Shown: positions 19,138-27,875, counted from the stretch's first letter. The stretch: 32,918 nucleotides of DNA from a virus (IMGVR_UViG_3300012920_000010:1-32918); one strand, 5' to 3'. Notes: a model not told the origin generated them from the letters alone. Numbers and translations: made by a program.

Positions 19138-20982
19138 TTAAGCACCAAATGTCCTTGCAAATGATCCACCTCTGGATCTTGCTTCTGCAACTGCACCTAA
19201 AGTTTCCTGTTTTATATCAGGCATCATATTCATTATTTCTGCTCTAACAGTTTGATTTACACCAGTTGATATATTTAAAGATTGATTGACAGTAACCCCT
19301 CCACCACCAGAAGATCCACCAACCATGCTTGGAATAAAGGTTGGGCTTGACATAATAGATGGAGATGGAGCAAAAGACATACTCCCTATACTACCAACTA
19401 GAGATGATGTGGTTGAAGATGAGTCTTTTATTTCTTTTAACTTCCTTTTTAATGCTTCCATAATTTTATCAATCACTAGTATTTGCACAGTAACTTTTAC
19501 GATTTCAATTAATAACTGCTGGAATATATTTTTCATAGCCTCTCCAAAATCCTCTCCTTTAACAACTGCCCTTGCAAAAGCCTCTGATATAGCTTCTCCT
19601 GTTCTGTCTAATGCTCTTGCTACTTCTTCTTCTAAAACATCTGCCAAATCTTTTTGTTTTTCTATAAAATCCTCCATAGCTTCTTGTGATGAATCTAATG
19701 CTTTCTGATGTTTGGTAGCATGTTTAATTGCCTGTTCTAACTCAAAATTAACCTTATCAGTTGATTTTGCAAGATCATCTTGTGCCTTTTTAAGTTCTTT
19801 TACTTTACCTGTTGTTAAATCATAAACATTTGAAACAGCCTTAAATCTTTTTTCTTGTGCTTCAATCTTTTTTTCTGTTTCCTCTATTTTTTCATTTAAA
19901 CTGTCTATTGCTTTCTCCATGCCAAGATAAGCAACAACACCAGCACCTATTCTAATAATTAATTCTTTGAAACTTTTTGATTGCATCGCTGTAACAACAT
20001 TAAGAACTGTCATTCCTTTTCTTAACTTGTTAATAGCCTCAACCATAGCTAAAACTCTACCAACAGCAAAAGCACCAACAATCAGTGAAGTGAATATTTT
20101 TAACGCAATAGCAATTTCATCAAGTGCATTTTTAAATGTTCTTATTGCTCCAGCTAATGACTCTCCTATAATATTACCGACAGCTTGTATAGTGGTTGCA
20201 TTTTCATCAAGACTTCTATTTAGATCCATTAGGCTTTGCTTAAATTCAGTAAAAAATCCATCAACAACAGAAGTTTGAAATTTAAAAAACTTATCGCCAA
20301 TCATTGATAGTGTACCACTTAGTGTCTTAGCTAATTCATCAGACGCTTTTGCAAACCTTCCCTCACCAGAAAATACCTCTTCAAATCTCTTACGAGTCTC
20401 CTCGATACTTACCTCTGCCCCAGCTTGGAATCCAAGCATGGCTCTAACACCTCTTTCTCTAAATACATCAGCACTAGCTATACCACCAGCAAAGGATCTC
20501 TGTATTTGTTCTGCTGTTTGCCTAAAATCTAGACCTGTGACTGATGCAACATTTCCTGTTATTTCTAACAGCTTTGCTAACTCCTCGCTGTCTTTAGAAA
20601 CAACAGCCAATGATCCTGAACCCTGTTGTATTTGCTCTAATGTGAATGGAACTTTTGAAGCAAAGTTGACCATCTCCTCAAATGCCTTTGCTCCCTCTTG
20701 TGCTGATCCAAATAATGCTTCTAATCTTACTTGTAAGTTTTCTATTGACATTCCAACATCAATAAAACCTTTAACTGCGACACCAGTTACAGCACCACCT
20801 ATGATTGCACCAAACTTTAAGAAAGTTGCTCCAGCTTTATCAAGACCTTGATTTATTTTATTGAATTGATTATCAAAATTTGACGATACTTTATTTACTT
20901 CATTGTTTGCTTGTGCCATACCTCTTTTGAGGTCTGACAAGTCAGCTTCTATACGAACAATTAACTTATCTAAATCTGCCAT
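19138..20982 (-). CDS. Tail tape measure protein
   Basis: The 614-residue protein sets tail length. Its N-terminus has helical heptads, then glycine/alanine-rich hydrophobic stretches (FLKFGAIIGGAVTGVAVKGF, about 51-71; TSLIVGAFAVGRVLAMV, about 298-314), long coiled coils in the middle (about 350-470) and a Ser/Gly-rich end. The RSFAGGIASADVFRERGVRA part is typical of tape measures. At roughly 1.5 Å per residue the tail would be about 90 nm, short for a siphovirus. The start abuts the stop of the frameshifted tail chaperone. Confidence 0.9.
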   Translation of the reverse strand: MADLDKLIVRIEADLSDLKRGMAQANNEVNKVSSNFDNQFNKINQGLDKAGATFLKFGAIIGGAVTGVAVKGFIDVGMSIENLQVRLEALFGSAQEGAKAFEEMVNFASKVPFTLEQIQQGSGSLAVVSKDSEELAKLLEITGNVASVTGLDFRQTAEQIQRSFAGGIASADVFRERGVRAMLGFQAGAEVSIEETRKRFEEVFSGEGRFAKASDELAKTLSGTLSMIGDKFFKFQTSVVDGFFTEFKQSLMDLNRSLDENATTIQAVGNIIGESLAGAIRTFKNALDEIAIALKIFTSLIVGAFAVGRVLAMVEAINKLRKGMTVLNVVTAMQSKSFKELIIRIGAGVVAYLGMEKAIDSLNEKIEETEKKIEAQEKRFKAVSNVYDLTTGKVKELKKAQDDLAKSTDKVNFELEQAIKHATKHQKALDSSQEAMEDFIEKQKDLADVLEEEVARALDRTGEAISEAFARAVVKGEDFGEAMKNIFQQLLIEIVKVTVQILVIDKIMEALKRKLKEIKDSSSTTSSLVGSIGSMSFAPSPSIMSSPTFIPSMVGGSSGGGGVTVNQSLNISTGVNQTVRAEIMNMMPDIKQETLGAVAEARSRGGSFARTFGA

Positions 20983-21542
20983 CTAAAAATCTGGATACCT
21001 CTCTTTTAACTTTTCAACATCACTTGCAGTCATAGGTTTCGACTCTTTTTTACCAGAATGAAACTCTTTAAAACCTTTAATTGATAATGTTATCTCATTA
21101 ATCGACATTTGCCAAAAGGTATTTGAGTCAATACCCATCATGCCTTGACAAACTTCAATCCATCTTTCGACAGGGAGTGGTTCTAAATCTTCTAAGTCTC
21201 CGACTTTTTTTCAGAGTCTACCTCTTCGTCAGTATCTATATTTAATGCTAATGTAACCAATTCACCAGCAGTTTTGATTGCTTCAATTAATCCTATTTCA
21301 CTAACGATAGCTTTGACATCTGTTTCTTTAATATCATTGCCACCACCTCGTAGTCCATAATATATAACTTGAATTACTTGAGATAAAGTCATGTCGGCAC
21401 TAGCTAACTTGTTTCCAACTTTTAAGATGGAACAATCAAGAGCCGATTCTACTTTCATGATGGTGTCTAATGACATCCTCGCCTTATACTCCTTTCCATT
21501 AAGAAGAAGTATTTTTTCGGCTCTTAACTTGTTTATGCTCAT
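20983..21542 (-). CDS. Tail assembly chaperone, short form plus -1 frameshift extension
   Basis: The zero-frame product is 116 residues (21542 to 21192), resembling GTA-type tail assembly chaperones (MSINKLRAEKILLLNGKEYK; QVIYYGLRGGGN). At A-AAA-AAG (21210-21204) a -1 shift would add 73 residues: VGDLEDLEPLPVERWIEVCQ and then GMMGIDSNTFWQMSINEITL, ending ERYPDF with a stop at 20983, directly before the tape measure. The extension matches the small chaperone-type proteins seen before tape measures (FW-x-MS-x-E motif). This gives a short 116-residue and a long 186-residue form, like lambda gpG and gpGT. These proteins hold the tape measure while tube subunits assemble. Confidence 0.85.
21204..21210 (-). 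other. -1 programmed ribosomal frameshift site
   Basis: On the coding strand the heptamer is A-AAA-AAG, the strongest known bacterial slippery sequence (also used in dnaX). Frame 0 reads GAA AAA AAG TCG; after slipping the next codon is GTC. An internal AGAGG lies about 9-10 nt upstream, a known type of stimulator, and AAGTC-GGA-GACTT can form a small hairpin at the site. The -1 frame stays open for 73 codons to the tape measure start. Confidence 0.82.
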
Positions 21543-21756
21543 TGTTATCTCCTTTTGGTCTGTCTACTTGCATTCTAATAACTTCTGATCTTCCTCCAAC
21601 ATCAGTAGCCCAGAGCATAGTACACTTTTCACCATTTACAGTTACTGTAGAAACTTCATCCCATTTTTCAAAGAATGGAACTTCTACCTCATAGCCAAAA
21701 GGAACATCATTAACATGTGCCTCCAGCTTATTTTTGCCAATTATAACTTCACTCAT
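21499..21756 (-). CDS. Small protein between tail tube and tail chaperone genes
   Basis: The 85-residue protein is beta-rich (MSEVIIGKNKLEAHVNDVPF at the start, VSTVTVNGEKCTMLWATD in the middle) with a basic C-terminal tail KQVKSRKNTSS. AAGGAGT lies upstream. It overlaps the tail chaperone start by 44 bp, so the two are coupled. Its position suggests a tail tube or assembly accessory; no family assigned. Confidence 0.72.
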   Translation of the reverse strand: MSEVIIGKNKLEAHVNDVPFGYEVEVPFFEKWDEVSTVTVNGEKCTMLWATDVGGRSEVIRMQVDRPKGDNNEHKQVKSRKNTSS

Positions 21757-21769
21757 TATTTACTCCTTG

Positions 21770-22183
21770 CTATACACTAGCAATAGTTATTGTCCCAGCA
21801 CTTTCAAAAGTCATTGAATACATAACTGCATCAGTATATGAACCACTATACTCTGCTGTCACTAGCATAAACGCTCCAGTAAAGGTTTTGAAATCAGGGA
21901 CAAGAAATTGCAAGTTAGTAAATGAACTCGCATCTAATAAGCCGATTGCTGTTCCCTCACTTGCTGAATCTGTAAATACTCCTGATCCTGTAATACTAAA
22001 TGACTTCACACCACCATGCGCTAAAAGTGTTCTCACCCTTGCACTATCTTTATTGGTGATGTCAATTTGCTCTTGGTTGATTGAGATAGATGTATCTCTC
22101 ATCCCAGCTAATGTTGTAAAAGTTTCTGGCGATCCTCCATTTCCAATTTTAACAAGGATGTCTGTTCCTTTTTGACTAGCCAC
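21770..22183 (-). CDS. Major tail tube protein
   Basis: The 137-residue protein begins MASQKGTDILVKIGNGGSPE and has MRDTSISINQEQIDITNKDS and GVKSFSITGSGVFTDS, close to the tail tube proteins of GTA and TP901-1-like phages. It should polymerise as hexamer rings around the tape measure. Start is GTG, supported by GGAGG 6 nt upstream. It lies between the connector genes and the tail chaperone, the standard order. Confidence 0.88.
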   Translation of the reverse strand: MASQKGTDILVKIGNGGSPETFTTLAGMRDTSISINQEQIDITNKDSARVRTLLAHGGVKSFSITGSGVFTDSASEGTAIGLLDASSFTNLQFLVPDFKTFTGAFMLVTAEYSGSYTDAVMYSMTFESAGTITIASV

Positions 22184-22198
22184 TATAAGCCTCCATAA

Positions 22199-22606
22199 TT
22201 AATTATCAAATACAAGTATATCTAAACTTATAACCCCATGTCTAGTGATACCATCTGCTTCCACTAAAGTTATCACATTTCTTACTTGAGAACGACAGAA
22301 ATCTGCTCCTGATACACTCAAGCTAGAATTATGCAATAAATTATAAACTCTTTCCATTATATTTTTTATTTCTTTTTTACCTCGATATTGACTCCATACC
22401 TCTATGTCTATACTGTAATCGTTGCCATCAACTGATTTTGTGCCAACATTGACAGCATTCTCATTACTAATGACCACATAAGGATATGCAGAGTCTTGAG
22501 GAACATTATCGTAAATTCTATTATTACCAACTAAGCCATCAAGTGTGCTGTCACCTGAAAGAGTATTATATATGGTCGTTTGTAAATCAAAACTATGATA
22601 TCCCAT
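22199..22606 (-). CDS. Tail terminator/completion protein (DUF3168 type)
   Basis: The 135-residue protein has the family layout: an N-terminal helix (FDLQTTIYNTLSGDSTLDGL), then GNNRIYDNVPQDSAYPYVVI (about 28-47), SIDIEVWSQYRGKKEIKNIM and a final beta part GVISLDILVF. These proteins cap the tail tube and join it to the head. It overlaps the next upstream gene by one base and is followed by the tube gene. Confidence 0.85.
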   Translation of the reverse strand: MGYHSFDLQTTIYNTLSGDSTLDGLVGNNRIYDNVPQDSAYPYVVISNENAVNVGTKSVDGNDYSIDIEVWSQYRGKKEIKNIMERVYNLLHNSSLSVSGADFCRSQVRNVITLVEADGITRHGVISLDILVFDN

Positions 22607-23049
22607 TATATTTTACTCCTGATAGATATATCCTTTGCAATTTTATTAGCATATTGTCTTGTGTTTTGAAATGCTTGTGAGTTCTCACTCATAAAAGGTC
22701 TATTCTTTGATCCTTCTAAAAACTTCGCATATTCAACTCTGGTCATAACTGCAGAGGATATTTTTGTCTTTCCACCCATAACTGTAGCTGGTCTGATCAT
22801 TATACTATTGACTAATCTACTTGAATCAATTGCTGGAGGAAAGCCCTCTTTAGATGGATAATGTTTTTTATTACTTACACTACTCTTAACTGCCTTTGAT
22901 TGTTTAGGAGTTGATCTCATTGATTTAGCTATTTGATTTCTGAAGTGATTTGCTACACGATTAAGATGCCTAATTGTGTGTGCATCGTAAAGCCTAACTG
23001 CCTCTGATATTTTTGTTTCAATATTAGACTCTATCTTTACCTTTATCAT
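22606..23049 (-). CDS. HK97 gp10-like head-tail/tail component
   Basis: The 147-residue basic protein has a long N-terminal helix (about 12-45, AHTIRHLNRVANHFRNQIAK) and the family-type segment SSRLVNSIMIR, then RVEYAKFLEGSKNRPFMSE, matching the gp10-like family, where a Y-A-x-x-x-E-x-G element precedes RPFM. It acts in the neck or tail completion. Overlaps the head-tail adaptor gene by 4 bp. Confidence 0.83.
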   Translation of the reverse strand: MIKVKIESNIETKISEAVRLYDAHTIRHLNRVANHFRNQIAKSMRSTPKQSKAVKSSVSNKKHYPSKEGFPPAIDSSRLVNSIMIRPATVMGGKTKISSAVMTRVEYAKFLEGSKNRPFMSENSQAFQNTRQYANKIAKDISIRSKI

Positions 23050-23378
23050 GTAGCCACACCCTCTTTTGCATCGATAACTTGATATCTAGCACCACTCTCT
23101 TTATCTACTCGTATATGTTCTATATTAAAAAATTTAGAATTAAAACTTAGACGATGCTTTGGTGTTAGTGCTGAATAATATCTTATTGTAAATCTATAAT
23201 TACTCCTATCTTCAATCTGATCACCAAAGATAGCTTCCTCTCCTGATAAGTTTTCTACCTTTGCCCAGACAGTTGCAACAGTGCTAAAACTAACTGATTG
23301 CCCACCACCCTCGTCTGTTGACTCTGACATGGATTGTAAAGCAACTCTGTTTCTCATAGAGCCAATCAAACTAGACAC
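23046..23378 (-). CDS. Head-tail adaptor (SPP1 gp16-like head closure protein)
   Basis: About 110 residues, reading LIGSMRNRVALQ near the start, then GGGQSVSFSTVATVWAKVEN, LSGEEAIFGDQIEDRSNYRF and FNIEHIRVDKESGARYQVID, the pattern of head closure/adaptor proteins. It should seal the portal-connector exit. GTG 23378 is chosen because GGAGG lies 8 nt upstream; a TTG at 23393 would overlap this site. It overlaps the connector gene by 8 bp. Confidence 0.83.
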   Translation of the reverse strand: MSSLIGSMRNRVALQSMSESTDEGGGQSVSFSTVATVWAKVENLSGEEAIFGDQIEDRSNYRFTIRYYSALTPKHRLSFNSKFFNIEHIRVDKESGARYQVIDAKEGVAT

Positions 23379-24051
23379 TATATAAACCTCCAAAAGATGC
23401 AGTTCCCCTGAATGGGTTAGTTGAGAATTGAATAATTTTATATGGTCTCAATAATTGTATTGCTGATGGAGGAGGTAATATCGCTTTACCATCTAAACCA
23501 TCACCTCTATTTTCAAACAAATGCGAGGCATATAACAAACAAGCATTTCTTATATCTGCTGGAACATCAGTCCTTCCACCATATCCAGCAACATATTGTA
23601 TCTCAAATGCATCAGCTACTCGTAAACCTGTCGGATAACTTTCACCCTGTCTAAGAGTTAATTTAGCTGGTGAGGATGCTGTACTAACATAATATTTGCT
23701 AGATGCAAAAGTAGTGGCTGAATCACTATCATCGTAACTTTTAAAATGAGTAACACTTGCAACAGGCGAGAAAGGTAATAGTATTGATCGTCTATTAATA
23801 TCTTGATCTATGCCGACATACTTTCCCTCTTCTATCACTCTGTCTGCTTGATATATACTATCAATAAATAACTGTATTGTTTGAGTTGTTAAACTTCTTT
23901 GTGTGTAGTTTTTAGCCCAGTTATGTACAGTAACTCTAATGATATCCAATGTATCATTATCATCTGTGCCTGTGATTTTTAAGTGATTTTTTAAATCATC
24001 AGTATTTACTACATGCTCTGTTTCAGCTGTATGTATTTTTATACCAGCCAT
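23371..24051 (-). CDS. Head-tail connector protein (phiE125 gp8 / HK97 gp6-like)
   Basis: The 226-residue protein starts MAGIKIHTAETEHVVNTDDL; the block NHLKITGTDDNDTLDIIRV (about 22-40) is typical of connectors that form a ring under the portal. Later elements include SKYYVSTASSPAKLTLRQGE and VQYVAGYGG-type text (QYVAGYGGRTDVPADIRNAC). ATG 24051 overlaps the previous stop as TAATG. It begins the connector-tail tube block. Confidence 0.85.
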   Translation of the reverse strand: MAGIKIHTAETEHVVNTDDLKNHLKITGTDDNDTLDIIRVTVHNWAKNYTQRSLTTQTIQLFIDSIYQADRVIEEGKYVGIDQDINRRSILLPFSPVASVTHFKSYDDSDSATTFASSKYYVSTASSPAKLTLRQGESYPTGLRVADAFEIQYVAGYGGRTDVPADIRNACLLYASHLFENRGDGLDGKAILPPPSAIQLLRPYKIIQFSTNPFRGTASFGGLYSV

Positions 24052-24722
24052 TATCTTCTCTCCCAATTATAAAAATGTGTAATTCCATATCTGCCATATC
24101 CAAATGGAATATCATCTTTAGATGATACCTTTGTTACTTCATGCTGTAAATAACTCGGAAACAATAACATACGATTAGATATACATTCAATCGTTGCATC
24201 AATAGGAACGATCCTTGTGTTACCACCAAAGAACCTCTTAGGTTGTTTGTATAACCATATTAAACAAGTAAACTGTGTGCCATCATGATGAGGCTTATAA
24301 TATTTCCCTTTGTCGTAATATCCTATAAATGTAGAGTCAGTATTAGTGCCGATAAAATTATGATGATGTAAGGGCATTGCCTCTTTTACAAAATCATGAA
24401 ATTCTGGACTTCTCTGTTTATACATAGACCTTAATATTGGAGATATCTCACTACCCTTTTCTGTGTAAAAATCCCACATATGGAATCTATAAGCATTTGA
24501 TTTTGCTTTTCCATCTTTATCTCTTGCTACTGCTGAATTATTGCTCTCTGCATTTTCTATATTATCAACAGGCTGTGTTCCATACATTTCTAATTCAAGC
24601 CATACAGCTTCCAGTTCTTTTTCTGTGTACCAATTATCAATGACAAGATAAGGAGCCTCTTTCTTTTGATTACAAATTTTCACATCCCAGTCTTGTTTTA
24701 TTTTTTGAACTACTAAGCTCAT
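24051..24722 (-). CDS. Second 2-oxoglutarate/Fe(II)-dependent oxygenase (structural operon)
   Basis: The 223-residue protein has iron ligands in YKPHHDGTQF (H145 and D147) and LQHEV (H194), and a candidate 2-oxoglutarate arginine R211 in GYGRYGITHFYNW. GGNTRIVP and LLFPSYLQHEV are typical of the phage prolyl-4-hydroxylase-like group. It differs clearly in sequence and layout from the early oxygenase at 13688. It is coupled to the cupin gene upstream (4-bp overlap) and to the connector gene downstream. Possible substrates are tail or receptor-binding proteins, or host proteins late in infection; unknown. Confidence 0.86.
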   Translation of the reverse strand: MSLVVQKIKQDWDVKICNQKKEAPYLVIDNWYTEKELEAVWLELEMYGTQPVDNIENAESNNSAVARDKDGKAKSNAYRFHMWDFYTEKGSEISPILRSMYKQRSPEFHDFVKEAMPLHHHNFIGTNTDSTFIGYYDKGKYYKPHHDGTQFTCLIWLYKQPKRFFGGNTRIVPIDATIECISNRMLLFPSYLQHEVTKVSSKDDIPFGYGRYGITHFYNWERR

Positions 24723-25198
24723 CCTAAAGTACCATCATCTCTGCCACCCATAGTAAATAATCTTTTATGTGGGTATATTCTGTTGTTAATCTTCACCATA
24801 ACTTTATCATCTCTAAAAAATCCAGCTTGTATTGACCACACATAATCATCGCATTTTATTCTATGAAATGTGCTTTTTTTTACATAATTAAACCACTTTC
24901 TTTTCTTAACAATAATATTACCATTGTCATTTATTTCTTCTGTGTAATTACCTTTAAATATAAATGATATAAAATTAGTTTCATGACTGTGATAGATAAC
25001 TCTTGCATCAGATTTAGTGTTTGCAAATTGCTTATCATGATCTATTGGATGTATTCTGGATATTAATACTGTTAATGGTTTAGTCCAGAAACCCCACCTA
25101 GATATTGCTCTGACACCATTGTTTGCAACAACATGACTTGCGCCAAATCCAATATTACAAATCTTTAAGAGGAACTGTATCATAGCCACCTGATCCAT
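24719..25198 (-). CDS. Cupin-fold protein
   Basis: The 159-residue protein has a cupin-type pattern: YHSHETNFISFIFKGNYTEE (69-88; H70, H72) and, after a spacer, STFHRIKCDDYVWSIQAGFF (109-128; H112). Such phage and bacterial proteins bind a metal and may be dioxygenases or isomerases, but the activity is unknown. The start is uncertain: ATG 25198 overlaps the upstream gene by 44 bp; ATG 25183 has AGGTGG very close. It sits directly before the second oxygenase, suggesting they act on the same target. Confidence 0.75.
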   Translation of the reverse strand: MDQVAMIQFLLKICNIGFGASHVVANNGVRAISRWGFWTKPLTVLISRIHPIDHDKQFANTKSDARVIYHSHETNFISFIFKGNYTEEINDNGNIIVKKRKWFNYVKKSTFHRIKCDDYVWSIQAGFFRDDKVMVKINNRIYPHKRLFTMGGRDDGTLG

Positions 25199-25970
25199 CT
25201 GATTTAGGAACTTTTATATACTCTTTAATATCCTCTTTGCTTTGAGACTGAGCTATACGATTTCCATGATTATCATAGTTAGGAACAACAATCTCTGTTG
25301 AGTCAATATTTGTCAATTCATCAGCATAGTCAGATGTGTATTCAGTATAAACTTTATTTCCTTCACCATAAACTGCATATCTTTCTAAATGAGCTACTAA
25401 GGTAATTTCTGTGAGCTTTTTATTTGTATCAAATTGAAATTTAAAACAATCATCATGTTCTAGCTTTTTATAAGCAGATATTGGCTTTGATATATTTGAG
25501 TTAAGTGTGTCTGCCCATGCATAAATATCTCTTACATTTCCAGAAACATAAATGGCTGGAGTATTTAATAAATCAAACTTTGCATCACACATGTCGGTGA
25601 CATAATCAACATTAATATTAGATGGCACAGTAACGACAGGCATAACCTGTCCTTTTTTATATACTATTTCTATTGTTTTTGTTTTTGTGTCTAAGTCATA
25701 AAAATATTTTATAAAGTCTTTATCAATCAGTAATGAGTTTTGCAGTTTGCTACTATCCTTATAATCTGCTGAACAACTGCAATTATGAATAGTATATTTA
25801 TTCCCACCCATTTTTACACCCCAAACATACATAGGAAATGGAAATGTCTCATCAGGAAATACTTTTAATATTTCATCTTTTACTTTTTTTGTTTCGTCAT
25901 CTTCACTTCCAGCCCAGTAAGTTCTGTGTACAACTTTTTTGTTTTGAATCCAAGTTCTATATAAAATCAT
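25155..25970 (-). CDS. Phage protein of unknown function in the receptor-binding block
   Basis: This 271-residue protein is not recognised. It has a Trp/Tyr-rich start (MILYRTWIQNKKVVHRTYWA), a cluster IHNCSCSAD (about 61-69), two beta-rich halves and an acidic C-terminal part ending in GSGGYDTVPLKDL. No signal or membrane segment. It is coupled to the glycine-rich adhesin (4-bp overlap) and the cupin gene, so a tail-tip or adhesin-modifying role is inferred. Confidence 0.72.
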   Translation of the reverse strand: MILYRTWIQNKKVVHRTYWAGSEDDETKKVKDEILKVFPDETFPFPMYVWGVKMGGNKYTIHNCSCSADYKDSSKLQNSLLIDKDFIKYFYDLDTKTKTIEIVYKKGQVMPVVTVPSNINVDYVTDMCDAKFDLLNTPAIYVSGNVRDIYAWADTLNSNISKPISAYKKLEHDDCFKFQFDTNKKLTEITLVAHLERYAVYGEGNKVYTEYTSDYADELTNIDSTEIVVPNYDNHGNRIAQSQSKEDIKEYIKVPKSDGSGGYDTVPLKDL

Positions 25971-26965
25971 GATACTGCTCCTTGAACATTAGTATTTCCA
26001 TCCTCCCATGTTAAAGTATTGCCATTGAGATTTACAGCTTTTCCTGATGCCCCCCCTGTACCTCCAGAGCCTCCTGTAATTATTACACCACTTGAATTTC
26101 TAGATGTACCAGTTTGTCCATTTTGACCAGCTGAACCATAGCCACCTCCATTTCCTCCAGCACCACCTGTGGCAGGATTTGGAGAGCCATGAGATCCACC
26201 AGCACCTCCTAAACCATGTCCACCAATATGACCACCTTGTCCAGCTACTGATCCTCCCTGACCACCACCATTTGATCCACCAGAGCCACCATTTTGACCA
26301 GCGCCTCCACCACCTCCTCCACCAGAAACTCCAGTAAAGTTAGCACCTTTTCCTGTTGATTGGTCTAGTTGGGCGTTTCCACCTCCACCACCACCTCCAC
26401 CAGCACCTCTGATGAAGCCACCATTATTTTGAATGGTTGTGTCAAATCCTAAATTAACAGCAGAACCACCACCCTGACCAGCAGATCCTGAAATTTGTTG
26501 TTGAGTTTGAGCTGTTGAGCCTGTCGCACCAGCGCCTCCTTGACCACCAGATCCAACTATCTGACTATTATTTATAATTTTTACAGTATCGCCAGATGTC
26601 CATTGATTGCCTGTGTCTATTGCATATTGACCAATAGATGCCGAGCCAACTATGGCTTGAACAGTTAGAGTAACATCTGAATTTCCAGCAGAGTATGTGC
26701 CACCTCTGTTTGAGTAAATATTGTAGTTTTGAGTCGTGCTTGAGATTGTAAGCCCAATCGCAACTCTTGTAACTTTTTCAGAAGTATAAAATATATTAAA
26801 ATTTATAGCCCCTGAACTTGGTATATCGCCACCATTCCCACTTGTTCCAGCTGGTACATTAGAGCCACCAGCATAATATTCTGACATTGAGTGAGGGGCA
26901 TCTCCACCAAACTCTGATGCTATTTGTGATAAAGAAAGAGGTGAGCCTGTACCATGTATCGCCAT
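25967..26965 (-). CDS. Glycine-rich tail adhesin (polyglycine-sandwich type)
   Basis: The 332-residue protein begins MAIHGTGSPLSLSQIASEFG, a typical tip-attachment start. After a beta-rich domain (about 50-130) it has glycine-rich runs (GGAGGGGGGGGN, GVSGGGGGGGAGQNGGSGGS) separated by short variable segments, as in gp38-like adhesins of T-even phages, where glycine helices pack into a sandwich and the variable loops bind receptors. It should bind the host surface. Its start has 4 nt between it and the fibre gene stop. Confidence 0.85.
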   Translation of the reverse strand: MAIHGTGSPLSLSQIASEFGGDAPHSMSEYYAGGSNVPAGTSGNGGDIPSSGAINFNIFYTSEKVTRVAIGLTISSTTQNYNIYSNRGGTYSAGNSDVTLTVQAIVGSASIGQYAIDTGNQWTSGDTVKIINNSQIVGSGGQGGAGATGSTAQTQQQISGSAGQGGGSAVNLGFDTTIQNNGGFIRGAGGGGGGGGNAQLDQSTGKGANFTGVSGGGGGGGAGQNGGSGGSNGGGQGGSVAGQGGHIGGHGLGGAGGSHGSPNPATGGAGGNGGGYGSAGQNGQTGTSRNSSGVIITGGSGGTGGASGKAVNLNGNTLTWEDGNTNVQGAVS

Positions 26966-26969
26966 TTAA

Positions 26970-27833
26970 TTACCCCTTTTTAAGTTCGTCAATTTCTTGT
27001 TTTAACTCATGGATCGACTGGATAAGAACACCCACTAAGTTTCCATAAGCCACAGAAAAATACTCCTCATTTGAATGAACTACCTCTGGCATAACATCAG
27101 CAACTTCTTGAGCTATGACTCCAGTTCCTTTTCTACCACCTCTGTTAAAATAAACACCTCTCATTGCTAACACTTTATCTAATGCATTATCAATAGTTTC
27201 TATATCTGTTTTTAATCGTTCATCAGAGAAAGCAGTTACATCATTATTGAAAGTTGTTGCCCCAGCCTCACTCATATCTATGGTCATGGCTGTAATTTCT
27301 GAACTGCCATCAACACCTTTGATAACAAAGTCTTTATCTCCAACTGCTGTTTTGATTACTAAATCTCCTGAATTTTGAGTAGAAATTTGAGCAACATCAA
27401 TATTTGCTATTTTTACATCTATCCTGTCGTCAGTATCAGCAGTTAAAGATGTATCGGCATCAGCATCCAAAATGAATTCTGTACCATTCATGTCAAGAGA
27501 TTGTGAGATAGTAATAGCTCCACCATCGGCAATACTCATCGCATCATCGCCATCGGTAAATTCTATCAATGCTGTCCTTATACTATCTGATAAAAAATAC
27601 TCAACTGTGTCATTAGTTTGATCCAACTCAAAAAGCTGTATGTTTGCATCATTATCTTCGTTTCTAATATAAAACTTATTAGTTGATGTATCATACCAAA
27701 ACTGATTGGCAAATGTTGTGCTTGGAACTGATGTGCCAGAGTTATTGCTTGATATAGCAGATAAAACATTGTTTAAATCTGTTCTAGTGTTTGGAAATGT
27801 GGCATTTGCAATATTGTAATCGTGTTGAGCCAT
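26970..27833 (-). CDS. Tail fibre with C-terminal S74 intramolecular chaperone
   Basis: The 287-residue protein ends in an S74 peptidase/chaperone domain (about 203-287): SDERLKTDIETIDNALDKV, GVIAQEVADVMPEVV, and a coiled-coil end IHELKQEIDELKKG. This domain folds the trimeric fibre and cuts itself off. The front part carries beta-helix-like repeats (SLDMNGTEFILDADADTS). With the adhesin and the large hub protein it forms the receptor-binding apparatus. Confidence 0.9.
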   Translation of the reverse strand: MAQHDYNIANATFPNTRTDLNNVLSAISSNNSGTSVPSTTFANQFWYDTSTNKFYIRNEDNDANIQLFELDQTNDTVEYFLSDSIRTALIEFTDGDDAMSIADGGAITISQSLDMNGTEFILDADADTSLTADTDDRIDVKIANIDVAQISTQNSGDLVIKTAVGDKDFVIKGVDGSSEITAMTIDMSEAGATTFNNDVTAFSDERLKTDIETIDNALDKVLAMRGVYFNRGGRKGTGVIAQEVADVMPEVVHSNEEYFSVAYGNLVGVLIQSIHELKQEIDELKKG

Positions 27834-27875
27834 GCTTAAAAACCTCCTAAATTTAATTGAAATATATCACTCATT

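Noticed and set aside
19286-20851. Long plus-strand frames opposite the tape measure gene
   Set aside because: They mirror the helical tape measure codons, lack ribosome sites and resemble no family.
21192-21542. The 116-residue tail chaperone as the sole product, with 20983-21191 as non-coding
   Set aside because: The -1 frame is open throughout, continues directly from a perfect slippery heptamer, and encodes a chaperone-like segment ending at the tape measure start.
26104-26337. His/Leu-rich plus-strand frame opposite the adhesin
   Set aside because: It is the antisense of glycine codon runs; the His/Gln/Leu bias is explained by that alone.
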